Shown here piece after piece: positions 39,263 to 51,400 of a DNA stretch of 64,000 nt. Position 1 is the stretch's first letter. Each line of letters starts with the position of its first letter. The notes under the pieces were generated by a model. That model worked only from the letters and a program-made list of their open reading frames with translations. It did not search any database and had not been told where the DNA came from. The translations under genes were made by a program, and so were the position numbers. Source of the stretch: Brachypodius melanocephalos (lineage: Eukaryota > Chordata > Aves > Passeriformes > Pycnonotidae); NCBI GenBank assembly GCA_013398615.1, contig VZSR01003818.1, forward strand, positions 168,698 to 232,697. Reading direction: 5' to 3'.

Positions 39263-42200
39263 TTAGAATCTTCTGTCACGGATAGGACCAGATTTTCCAT
39301 CATCTTCAATGCCAGAACGACTTCTCGCAAATGCTGTTGTAGGGGGAATAAAAAATTAAATAGGGAACAAAAAACCAGTAAGGCCCTGCCAAGACCCTGA
39401 GGAGCTGAACGATGAAAAAAGTTTGTGTTTTCTCACAAGATCTTTCACATATCAAAGGCAGAACTGCCTTAACATCTTATCCACTTTCCCTCCTGGTCCT
39501 CATCCAGAAAACCTTAGGATATGGATTTGGAAGTATCTTGCATGTTACATGAATCAGCAGAGGAATTTGGGAATCTTTGGGAGATTTGGGTATTTTAGAA
39601 TCCCATGAGCAGTTCATGCAATCATTTTGGAAATCTACTGGTTTCAAAAATGCACATAAAATAAAGTATTATATTTTTGTCTCTACATGATACAGAACGT
39701 GCTCATTGTGGGGCGAATTGAATCTTACTACCGTAAGAGGAAATCCAAGCCTAAAAGGTTTATTTGATCCTATTTTGCCTGTTCATTTCAGCCCCTCATT
39801 AAATAAAAATGTTTCTTACCATCCTTGGGGTTCAGTCCTGACAACCTGTAGAAAAGAAATTTTTGATTAATGACCATTGCTGTCCCTGTCCCCTGAAACC
39901 ATTGAACCATTTAGGAATTTGTGTGGACAGCCAGGATTTTACATGGCTGCTCTCAGTGGCTGGTTCTGAGGTGTGTTGTTACTAGAGGTGGTGTTAAGGT
40001 GCTTTCAGCTTTGAAATCCACCCCTGTGTACTTGAGAGTGAATGGGAACAGCAGTCAGACCAGTTCCTTTTCCTGAGGTGTCTCCTTATACTGCTCCTCT
40101 CCTCAGAATGCCCCTTTTAGAAACTATAGAAAGAGCTGATTCCTCCTCAGAAATCAAAAGTAATTCCATATATAGATCAGATATGAGAAATGGGCATGAA
40201 AATGTAGATTTTACTGAAGTAAGCTGGAGTCTGTTCTAGACTCTTTTCTAGCTGGGATACTGGTGTGTGAGGATGAGTATTTTCACCTCTATGCACAAAT
40301 AGAGAAAAACAGGAGTTAAAGAAATACTGGGAGCAGGTTTTTATAGGTTGTCTCAGGCTGAAGGCTCTAATTCCAGTGCAACCAGAGGACTAAGTGAGAC
40401 ATATATATGGGGTCTGGTGCCTTTTGTAATTCATCATGGTCAAAACGGTGGCATTTATATTTTCAAATCCTCCATATCCCTGATGTGCAGATTTAGCTTG
40501 AGGTACGGCAGCACCAGGGACTTTGCCGGGCACCTGCTTTGCCAGTGCTCCAGAGGCTGCGTGTGCAGGGCATGACTGAGCACTCCGGGGTCAGCCTGGC
40601 AGCCACAGCTCCCTCTCCGGAATGTGTTGTTCCCCTTATCTGCTGATCAGGACTGGGACAGAGTGACATACTGTGAGTCCTGGCCCTCCAGCAGCTGGCG
40701 GTAGGTGGCGATCTCCTGCTCCAGGCGACTCTTGATGTCCATGAGCATTTTGTACTCCTGGTTCTGGCGCTCCATGTCGCAGCGGAGCTCGCTCAGCTGC
40801 TCCTCCACGCTGGTGATGACGACTTGGATCTGAGCCAGCTGCGCGCAGTATCGCGCTTCCGTGTCCCGCAGGTTGGCCTCCAGCCCAGCTTTCTAAAGAG
40901 CAATAATGTCAGAACGGGTTAGAATGAAGTTTGTCCCACGGAGGGGGAGTGGAGGAGAGGTGAGACAGCAAGTGAGGAAGGGAACAGTGTGAGGCAGTGC
41001 CTTGTGATGTGCTCGGGGCAGCTCCGTACCATGCTGAGCTGCGACTGGAGATCGATCTCCAGGCCCTGCAGGGTGCGGCGCAGTTCCGTGATCTCTGACT
41101 TGCCGCTCTGTATCTGCTGGGTGTGGGTGGCAACTTCACGGTTCAGCTCATCAGTCTGAAAGGAAAGACAACAGTAAAATCACATACAAATGTATAAAAA
41201 AATCAATCATTTTGAGAAAGGGAGGTAGGGACCTGCCAGGGTGGTAGTGCTGAGGCAGTGCATTGCTGTGCTCTTCATTGGTGTGACCGTACCTGAGTGA
41301 AGAACCAGGCCTCAGCATCCTTGCGGTTCTTCTCAGCCAGAGCTTCATATTGTTCCCTCATCTCAGCAAGGACTCTGGTCAGATCGATGCCAGGAGCAGC
41401 ATCCATTTCCACATTGACTGTTCCACTCAGCTGGTTCGAGTACTCTTTCATTTCCTGCATGGGTGGAAGGCAGAGGACACAGAAAGATCAGACTCTCTTC
41501 TCTCGCACTGCTCCTGCCCCCAGCAATCCCTGCTGTGGTACAAAGTACCTGTGCTATCAAATATCACAGATGGAACACACATAAAACATTTATCACATTT
41601 TCTCTCTCGTTGCAGCAGCTTCCCTACTCTCTGTGTACTCACACAGGACACACGTATTTATATGTATGTTTCATTTACAAGAGATGAATTCCACAGGGGA
41701 GTTATCTCCTCCCTGCACTGTCAGGACTCTCACCTCTTCGTGGTTCTTCTTCAGATAAGCCAGCTCCTCTTTCAGTGTCTCAATCTGCATCTCCAGGTCA
41801 GCTCTGGACAGGGTCAGCTCATCCAGGACCCGGCGCAGGCCGTTGATGTCAGATTCCACGCTCTGGCGCAGGAACAGCTCATTCTCATACCTGCCGTTCA
41901 AAAAAGAAACAAGTACTGGAACATGTCTGAGTTTGTATTTGGTAGAGCTATAAAATGATCACATGTAGGAGGAACAATGGACTGTAGATGAAAACATACA
42001 GATTTAGAAGTCTAAAAGTAATAAAGCTGTTTTTTTCCAATATCCAGCTATGACATAAGGAAGCACAGACAATGCTGTATGATTTTGTTCCTGAGGAGGA
42101 CATGACATTTCACCTTGCACAACCTAATGATGACTATCAGCAACCATAGAAACATTGTCACACAGGACAGGAGTTTTGCAGTGTCTGCGCAGATTTGGTG

Positions 42201-43851
42201 TGTAGGAAAGCACAGGTGGGCCAGGGCTGCCTGGGACACAGGAGGGAAAATAGAAACCTGCAGGTGCATTGCTGCAGGGAAGGCAGCTGCACATGGACCC
42301 TTATCATCTGATGTACTGCTGAGCCTGGGAGCTGGAAAAGCCCCACCTTACTCTAAATTTCAGACTCCAGCAGTGAACTTCTGCAGCCCCACAGCAATCT
42401 CTTCCTGTCACTCAGTTAATTCTAAGTGAAAATCCCACCTATTCCTGCCTTCTTTCCCCTGTGATTCAGATTAAAGATATTTGAATATTAAAAAAAAAAA
42501 AAAAAAAAGACATGGGCTATAACTGATCGTGTTCAGATCACAGCTCGGTGATCTGAATGCTGTATTCTGTCAGGTTTATACTCTGAATCGGTCCTTCATC
42601 AATGGATTCTGCTTGCCAGGGTGTTTTGCATCTGAAGTTACTGAAGAAAAAACTGGTTTGAGAGAGTGAAGACAAGCAAGAGTGAAGAGAAGCAGAGTGA
42701 AGACAAATGTGCTCCAGGTGAACTTACTTCAGTCTAAAGTCGTCGGCAGCCAGCCTGGCATTGTCAATCTCCAAAATGACCCGGGAATTGTCAATTGTAG
42801 CAGCAAGGATCTGGCAATTAAGAAACATGGAGAAAGGTTCCCATGAATAATGGTAAAATCTCTGATCCACATTCCATGAGCAAACCAGAGGGCTGTGATA
42901 CCCTGTGCTACATGGATTAGAACCATAATAGAGAAATATGTTTGTACAACACCTGATCTTATCTGTAGCCAGGAGAATTATCTTTCTAGCCTTTGAGGCC
43001 TACTTGTCACATTCTTTACTATTTGATTCCTGAATAAATATATTGATAATTCTAAACACATTTTACTAACTTTTACTGCAATCATTTTAATTTCAACAAG
43101 CATCACATTGTCAGCATAAAATATTTGGTGTTTAAGTTGAGAAGAGGCTACTCTTTTCTGCTAGAATGCTCAGGACCTCAATGTATGTGAGATGAGGAAT
43201 TCACTACTTCTTTTGCAATTATTCAATCTTATTTTAAAGACATGGAACATGCCGTTCCATAATTGTCTTGCCTTCTTATAACTCCTCTATATATGGATGT
43301 CATACCTTGTCTCGGAGATCTTCAATTATCTTGTAATAACTGCTGTAGTCACGGGCGGGGCTGGTGGGAGCTTGTTTCTGGTACCAGTCTCGGATTTTCA
43401 CCTCTAAATCTGAATTGGCCGCTTCCAGGGCTCGTACCTTGTCCAGGTATGAAGCCAGCCGGTCATTCAGGTTCTGCATGGTTATCTTCTCATTGCCAGA
43501 GAGGAGGCCATCGCCGCCACCAAAGCCACCACCAAGGTCAAATCCTCCACCAAAGCCAGCACCGCCTCCAAAGCCAGAGCCCCCTCCAAAGCCAGAGCCC
43601 CCTCCAAAACCACAGGCAGCCCCCCCTCCAAAGCCTCCTCCATAGCCCCCCCCAAAGCCATAGCCTCCTCCTGCAGAGGAGACATACCTGGCCGAGGAGA
43701 CAGAGATGCCGCGGCCACCAGAGCCACCGTGGATGCTCGGGGCCCGGTAGCTACCTCCGGCGCGCACCGAGGACAGGCGACAGCTGCTGCCCCCAGCACC
43801 CCCAAAGCCAGCCCCGCAGGTGGAGGAAGAGCTCATGAAGGAAGTGGCCAT
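39263..43851 (-). CDS. KRT15: Keratin, type I cytoskeletal 15 (KRT15/KRT13 clade)
   Basis: Eight exons: 43306-43851, 42728-42810 (83), 41734-41890 (157), 41293-41454 (162), 41030-41155 (126), 40672-40892 (221), 39820-39845 (26) and 39263-39333 (71). They total 1392 nt, or 463 residues (human KRT15 has 456). The Ser/Gly head (1-122) contains YRAPSIHGGSGGRGISVSSA and long GGGFGGG loops. The rod runs 123-431, from LNDRLASYLDKVRALE to EIATYRQLLEGQDS. Coil 1B starts TIDNSRVILEIDNARLAADD, and the linker/coil 2 has MKEYSNQLSGTVNVEMDAAP and VLAEMREQYEALAEKN, all close to KRT15. The 32-residue tail ends GPIRDRRF and does not resemble the mammalian KRT15 tail. Position next to KRT19 matches mammals. 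KRT13 or KRT14 cannot be fully excluded, so the symbol is less sure than the family. The expected role is in basal stratified epithelium. Confidence 0.85.
42490..42508. repeat. Poly-A tract in KRT15 intron 2
   Basis: A run of 19 A on the plus strand between exons 2 and 3. Confidence 0.85.
43565..43606 (-). repeat. 18-bp coding tandem repeat in the KRT15 head
   Basis: The plus-strand unit ccaaagccagagccccct occurs twice without change, with further diverged copies on both sides. It encodes Gly-Gly-Gly-Ser-Gly-Phe repeats in the Gly-rich head, so length changes would stay in frame. Confidence 0.75.
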
Positions 43852-43935
43852 GGCTGAAGCACAAGAAGGAGCAAAGGTCAGTTATGCAGCCTGGCAAGAG
43901 AAGACAGCCTGTGCCTTCACTGCGCTGGTGCCTCT

Positions 43936-43941
43936 TTTATA
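43936..43941 (-). promoter_or_regulatory. KRT15: TATA box of KRT15
   Basis: The minus strand reads GATATAAAAG around this core TATAAA, 85 bp upstream of the start codon. Confidence 0.75.
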
Positions 43942-43943
43942 TC

Positions 43944-46900
43944 CTCATGATGTGGTGTTGGGAGACAAACCCCACTGCAGCCCTCCCTCCAAAATTCCTC
44001 CTCCCTAGAGGTGAGGCCAACTATGATGACATTCCTGACAAGCAATGCTGGCAGCACATCGCAGGGGCTTGGGCTTGGGGTTTCTTTTTTAATTAAACAA
44101 AAGGCATGAATCAGATGATATTTTTTCTTCAGGCTATAGTTCTGAAACTTGGAGTTTACTTTTCTGACATTTAAGAATGGAAAAACAAAGTGAGTTCAGC
44201 CCCACCCACTTGGCTATTTACAATACTCACCATGGCTACCTTCAGAAAACCAACTTTTTCTAAAAATGAGGCTTAAGTAAAATTCTCCTTTCATCGAAAA
44301 ATGTACAGTCATCTCTTCATCTCACCGTTATTCCTTCTTTTCTAGCTACATTTTTTTTCAGTTTAAAATTTTGGATTTGAATTAGGAATGTTCTTATTCT
44401 TGATTTTTTTTTCTCGGAACTAATATTTAAAATTTGGAGTCTGAATTTTTAGTACAAAAAGCATTTATTTATGGCATTGTGTGAGGAACAATCAGCATCC
44501 ATTGGTGTACAAGGGAGAGTGAGAACAGTAAATATATTAATTGTAAAATAGTCCAGTAAGGTAACACAGATTGAAACAACTCAGTTAAAAGAGTAAACGT
44601 GGAGGACTAAGATCCTGTTACTTTGGAAAATGTAAAGAGGATGGATTTAAGATAACACTGTTCTGATAGCAATACATGTGTTTAATGCCAGTGTGCACGA
44701 GGAAATAGAGTAGTATTTGAAAATAAGGCTTGAGAAACACTCAGAGGAGTTGTCTTAATCCTCCATTTAAAGCAGGAGTCTGAAACACAAATACATTACA
44801 GAGCTAATAAATTACCAGTGAAATTCGGGAATTCGGTCATCCAGCCCTGCTCGCCCTGCACAGCCCCGGGAAGGCAGATTTGGGAGATGTGTGAGGAACC
44901 ACGAGCTGCCCGTGTGCCCTGCTGGGGATGGGGTGTGTGAGGAGTGTGAAGTCTGCAGAGCCCGCTGTTCTCTGCACCACACAGGGATCTCAAATAAAGC
45001 TTAAGGAAGAAAACTGATATGTTTGCTCAATGGATCATAAGAAGAGCATTGTTTTTAGCACAGTCTTTGACAGTACAGAAGCTGAGCTTAGAACTCAGGA
45101 TGGGGATTTCAGATAACCCAAGGATCACAGGAGCTGGTGGAATAAACCAAGCGGGTTTTTGACATTTCCAGCTGAGATGTTAATGCAGGCGCAGGGTGCA
45201 CAGCATTTTCACTCAGAGATGTGCACTTGGGAGGGAAGAATGGCAAAGTCCAGCTGTGATGTGCAGGCTGGCTCTGGGCACGGCCACTCACTCCAGGCTG
45301 AGCAGAGCACACGGGTGGGTGTTCACTGCTCTGGAAACATGTTTTGAACTGAACCTGGCCCTTTGCCACAGCCCTTCAGTTTTGCTGCTGGGCAGATTAT
45401 AATGGTCTGTGTACCTTGCCAGATCCCCGTGTCTCCAAGGGTTGGTGGCTTGGGAAACAGGTTCAGACAAGCCCTCCTGAAGATAAAAAATTGTCTTAAA
45501 GGCCTCTGTAATGTCAATGCCCTGAAGTGTGTGCACTGCCAGGGGCTGTTAAACTGAGAGAGCCCACAATAAGCAAATCATATTCCATTTAAAAAACCCA
45601 AGCAACAAAACACCACAAAATTTAGTAGGAAAATTTGGGGAGTTTTCATTGAGTCTTCTTTCACTCAGGTGTGATAACTCCTTTGGAAACACACTTTGCT
45701 GCTTTCTAACATGCCCGAGGCATCACGCTGGACCAGTATCAGATGAATGCTTACAAAAAGGTAGCCAATAAAAGCTGTTTCTTTCTGTTGAATATTTACC
45801 ATTGGGAAACAAAATAAATCAAGCAGCCAATACAGATCATGCCCCATAACATAATTTAGACAATGATTTCTATAGCATTTTCTCCTTACAGGCTGTACAA
45901 GGAAATAGAAGCCAGTCACCTGCAGAAGTTAAAAAAGAAAAGGGCTTTTCAAGCTTATGCCTTTATTCTTGTCTCACTACCTTTGCTCAGAGATTCCTTA
46001 TCCAATGTCTTGACACACAGACTCATCCTTTGCACAGTCTCAGCATTGTACCTGTGGTACCTGAGCTCCTTGGTTTGTCATCTTCCACAGAGCTTTCTTG
46101 GAAGACATTCCCTGACATGTCTGTGCTGCACAAACTCTTTTGTTATCTCTGGGATTAACAGAGCTGACACACTGCAGCCCCTCCTCTCAGGACAGCAAGT
46201 TCCAGTCAAGCAGCAGCTTGTTTGTCATCTCAGTGATCACTCTATGAGTGATAAAGCCATCACTCAGAGGAGACATGGCATAGCTTTAGAAAACACCTTT
46301 TTTCCTGAACTAGACTCTAAAATTATAGTGTCTGAGTGATTTATATGAAATATTTCACCAAAAATCCTTCATTGCCTTACAGATACAGGACAAAATAAAT
46401 AAAATTATAAAATAAAATTTAAAATAAAATTAAAACTAAGCTATAAAAATAAGAATTCAGGATTTTTATAGCTTGCATTCTTGGAGCATGAGAATTTATT
46501 GTCAGACTTGCACATTTGCAGCTGGACAACACCAGAAATCTGCAACAGTCAACTCTCACCCTGACTGGTTATGTCACAAGAAATTGCACTCAGGGAATGA
46601 GATTTGTTAAGATTAGTAAACAAACCTGGAGCTGTTTGTTCTTCCATGTATGGAGGTTTTCAGGTCTTGGTGTTGTAGGGAATAAGTTTGGTACGAAATG
46701 TGTTAACGTATCTGCACTTAGCAACTCCCTGTACTTAATGCACAAGATCTTCTTCTCCTGGCTCTTCCAGAAGTGAACCCCACAGAAATGGGTGAGCTCC
46801 TGAAGGATCCCCTGTACCCTGTGTGCCTCTTGGACACTGTTCCCTTTGATTCTGCCCATCTTTCCCCCGTTCTCCCCATCTTGTCCCTTTCTCTGTGTCT

Positions 46901-47990
46901 TACTTTTTTTGAGCGTTCTTCTCTCCTGTCAGTTTTCTGCCGTCAAAGTGAAGCCACTGCTTAATGCCATACTTTATTCCAGAGGCTGAGCTGGGGTTGT
47001 CAGTAGTGACAGCTGATGTTGACAGGTCACCTGAGTCACTGCTGAACCAAACCCAAGCACCAGCAACTCTGGATTGAGGAGGATTGCCCCACCTTGAAAG
47101 AGGAGGTCCAGAGCCTTGGGGTGCTCCAAGCCATGGAAACACTCCATTAGTCTATTGTGAACGTCTAGTTGTGAATAAGGGATCATGGATATTCCCCAGG
47201 GCCAAGGAGAGAAATGCTGAAGGATTTTATGGTGTCTCTCTGAAACACAGACTGCAAACTGATCCATTCTGGGAAAGAGCAGTGTTGGGATACTTTCAGT
47301 CTCGGCATATCCCTGTTTTCATTCCCCCCAGCTGTGGAGCAAACTGTGCCTCTGGTAACAGCAGGAGCTTGGAAGGGCTGGTTAGGGTGGAACCATGGTT
47401 TGCTTTTAGCACAATCTCTGAAAGGTTTCCTTGGCTGTCAGTTTCGGGAGACATGATAGGAAATAAAATCAGTGATTCTGAGTGTTGGAACTAAAAGTGA
47501 TTCCACTTGGAATTTCAGCTAGGATAGTGTCCTTGCAATGGCATGAGAAGTAAGGGGGATGAAATTGGTACTAAAGGTTTGTAAGCTCTGTGTGAACGGG
47601 AAATGGAAGTGAAGAATTCTCCCAACTGCAGTTTACCCCCGTATGCTCCTGCAGAAGTTATCTGCCAGTATTTTACTTTGTATTTTACCCTATGAAACAT
47701 CTCCCAGCTCCTGCTGCTCTCCAGAACCACTTCCCATCCCACTGCCCCTGCTCTGCAGAGTGCACAGCATCGTAGTGAGAAACCCGGGTCACTCTCGTGT
47801 CCCCAGCCCCTGCCTCTGTATTCCAAGCTCCTGCAAGGAAGAGGAGCCAGCAAAAATCAGGATGGAGCCCAAGCTGCCCACACTGTGAGCGCTCAGGGAG
47901 GCTGGCTGGCTAATTCCTGCCTGAGTAAAGCCAAACTTCAGTGAAATATCACAATAACTCTAAAGAAGCAAAGATTGCAAGAATACCATC
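43944..47990. other. Intergenic region between KRT15 promoter and KRT19 3' end
   Basis: About 4 kb with no supportable gene. The longest plus-strand frame (45863-46339, 158 codons, ATG start) has no recognisable domain and is probably chance. A degenerate AAAT-rich stretch lies at 46391-46436. Confidence 0.5.
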
Positions 47991-47996
47991 TTTATT
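47991..47996 (-). terminator. KRT19: Poly(A) signal of KRT19 (long form)
   Basis: AATAAA on the minus strand about 440 bp beyond the stop of the candidate last exon. A weaker ATTAAA lies about 80 bp beyond the alternative stop at the exon 6 donor (near 49415-49420) and could serve an unspliced short form. Confidence 0.5.
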
Positions 47997-48432
47997 TGAG
48001 TAGATGCAGCAATTTAGTACATGCAAAACCTAGAAATAATGGCAAAGCTGACCCAATTTGCATCTTAAGCATCACTAAGTGAATGAATCTGCCTAAACTT
48101 TGTGTGGCCAAGAACCTTCTGTGCTTCAACAGTCATCTCCAGCAGTTCAGAGTGATTTCTCCCTCTCAATCCACATGTGCTGTCTGCCTTTTCGAAGTTT
48201 GCAGATGACCTTTGAAGGACCTTCAGTGCTTGTCTCTTTTGTCTGCAGTAACATGGAGAGAAAGAACAGCAGTTATTTAAGCCCAGCAAACACAGACCAC
48301 TCTGTGATGGGTGCTGAGCTTGGCTTGGGCCTCATCTCTCTTTCCCTTCTCTCAGAACTTTTCCTCTCCATCACCTGGGTTTGACTCATCCCTTTTATGA
48401 CAACGCTGACCTCTAACAGCTCAAGGCAGGTT

Positions 48433-51400
48433 TTACTGGCATGTTCTTGCAATTCCTCCAAGCTGGGCAAGCTTTGATTCCCATGTTCTTTCATCTGGGG
48501 AAATGATTAAGTGTTTTGTGCTTTACTTAGCCTTTACTGCAGCAGACTCTGAGATGTTCTTCTGATATCTGACATATTTTAATTGCTGAAATTTGTTCCA
48601 TTACAACCAGAGACATGGTTTGTTACTCACTATTTTTTTCTGTGATAAATTATGCAGACCCCTGTCTCTAGAACAGACACAACTACCAGTTATGTGTATT
48701 TTAGAAAATAAAACGTCTCCTGAAAGAGAAAGGATTCTTACCAGCAGTTCCTGAAATGGAGCCAAACATTCTGTGGAACAAAGAGAACAATTGAAAGGAG
48801 AGTTAATACATCAAATGCTGCATGAGATGAGGATGGATGAAAGCAAATTGTCTATCAATCAGGTATACTGTGTGCTGTCAGGGAAGAGATGCCCATCTCT
48901 CTTTGCTCCTTCTCAGCAAAGCACAGGGAGTTGTTGTAGGAAATATATTTTTAAACTGCATTGGGAAAAGACATTATGGAAAAGAAGTAACAGAGGAAAT
49001 TAAAACCTTTCAACCCTTGCCTCATTTTTTTCCTCCTTGAGGCTGTGTGAGATGAGATTGAGCTGTTGCTCCCATGTGGGAGTCACTCAGTGACTGCCTT
49101 CGCTGCTCTTCCCAGTATTTCCTCCCACACTGATTCCTGTTGGGTAAAATTCTCTACCTGGTAACAGTGAGTTTATGGGAATTTGGTAATAATTTTCATA
49201 TTTTGTAAAACATTATTAACTCCACTTTTCCTGACTGTGATGCAGCTGATCACTTCAACTGTTAGTTGCAATTAATCTACTGTGCTGCTTGTCAGTTCCC
49301 CTTCCTGTTTTGAAACTCTGAGGTCTCACTTCATGTAAATGGCAACTGTAACATTTCTAGCTCCACCATGGTCCAGAAAAATTTGTTTGTTAAAATTGCA
49401 GAACTCCAGGAGTATTTAATTGTGTTTATCAGGGTGCTGTGGCAAACGAGCACCGTGACATGGTCAGACTTAGGAGGCTGAGCAAAAGATTCTTACTGGG
49501 ACTCCTGGCCTTCCAGGAGCTGTCGGTACGTAGCGATCTCTTGCTCCAGCCGAGTCTTGATATCCATGAGGATCTTGTATTCGGTGTTCTGGCGCTCCAT
49601 GTCAGCTCGGAGCTCAGCCAGCTGTGCCTCGATGCTGCCAACCAGCCCCTGGATCTGTGCCAGCTGCGCCCCGTAACGCGCTTCCGTGTCGGCCAAGGTG
49701 CCTTCCAGCGCCGCTTTCTGTCAGGGAAACCACAGACAGGAAAGGTTGCTGCCAGAGCAGGACTCTGTGCAGGGAGGGAAATACGGGCCCTTTTCAGTGG
49801 GGGATTGGTCAGGCAGTGCACATTCTGACATACCATGCTGAGCTGGGACTGCAGCTCGATCTCCAGCCCTTGCAGGGTGCGTCTCAGGTCAGTGACCTCG
49901 GACTTGCTGCTCTGCAGTTGTTCGGTGTTAACTGCGACCTCACGGTTCAGCTCTTCAGTCTGAGACAGGGAAAACACTATGTGAGAAATGTGGGGGACAT
50001 AAGGCTGTCACACCATTTTGCTGTGTGTTTTAATAGTTGTTTCCTTCATGGATTTTTTGGTTAGTGTTTGTACAATATGGAGGGGTTTTACCTTGCTGTG
50101 GAACCAGGCCTCAGCATCCTTCCTGTTCTTCTCAGCCATGTGTTCATACTGATCCCTCATATCTGCCAGGATCTTGGACAGGTCAATGCCTGGAGCAGAG
50201 TCCAGTTCAACGCTGACTTGACCAGCTGCTTGCCCTCTCAGGGCACTCAGCTCCTGTGGGGAATGGCAGAAGAGACAAAAGAGGGTACAACTGTAAACCG
50301 AAAACATTATGAACCTCCTGTCCTTTCTTCAAGGGCTAAGGCTGACTGACTCCCCTGAGATACTGGCAGGGGAGATCCCAGTCTACACAAAAATCTTTTC
50401 CTCACTCTTGGAGAGCCATGGGCAATCCTGAGGGACTCCACATCTCCACAGGCTGTTTTTCTAGTGCCACTTTCAAACATGTTTCTTGGGGTTTACCTCC
50501 TCATGGTTTTTCTTTAGATAAGCCAGTTCTTCCTTTAATCCTTCAATCTGCAGCTCCAGGTCGGCTCTGGACAGGGTCAGCTCATCCAGGACACGGCGCA
50601 GGCCGTTGATGTCGGCCTCCACGCTCATGCGCAGACCTTGCTCAGTCTCAAACCTTAAAAAAGCAAAACGAACCCATTCAGGTTCACTGATTAACCAGCC
50701 CACAAAGAAGCACAGTATGAATGTATCTGGGTTTGTAGGATTTATGGTGTAGCAAATGTCATCAAGCATTAAACCTTTCTCTACATATTCCACATTATGC
50801 AAAATTTTCAGTGGTGCAGATGGTGCTCTTAGCAAAGACATGAAGGGTTGAAATGCATGTACAGGATCAAACCAATATTCATACAGGGGGTTTAGGTGTA
50901 TCCCATTCCTGTTTCACTGCCCTTTGGCTCAACAGGGATTTTTGCCTACTCATGAGATCTTCTCCCTCTCAAAAATTACTCACTTAGTTTTGAAGTCATC
51001 AGCAGCCAGCCTGGCATTGTCAATCTGCAGCACGATCCTGGCATTATCAATGGTAGCATCAAGGATCTGCAAACAATGAGAGCTCATTACTGAGGCTGAA
51101 ACAACTGTTATCAGCTTCCTTGCTGTGCAGATAAGAGTGAAGAGTCTATTTCGTCTGTAGCTACAGCAAATAGAGGTGTAGAGAAGGATCTACAGCAATC
51201 CTGTCCCACAGATTTATCACATACATCTGCCAGGATTCTGTTTTGGACACATCCTCCTGTCTGGTGTATGAAGTGGCTTTAGGTAGAAGTTCCACAGTGA
51301 GACAAAACTACATGCTGGCTGAGAGGGAGAGGACTTTAAGAGACCATCTCTGATTGCATTTTTATTTCCTAGAATACCCAGGATAGTGTTTCTTGATTCT

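Noticed and set aside
45863..46339. Plus-strand ATG frame of 158 codons between KRT15 and KRT19
   Set aside because: No recognisable domain, no clear promoter or splice structure, and composition like that of translated spacer; likely chance.
46391..46436. Cluster of AATAAA-like hexamers as a plus-strand poly(A) site
   Set aside because: It is a degenerate A/T simple repeat with no plus-strand gene upstream.
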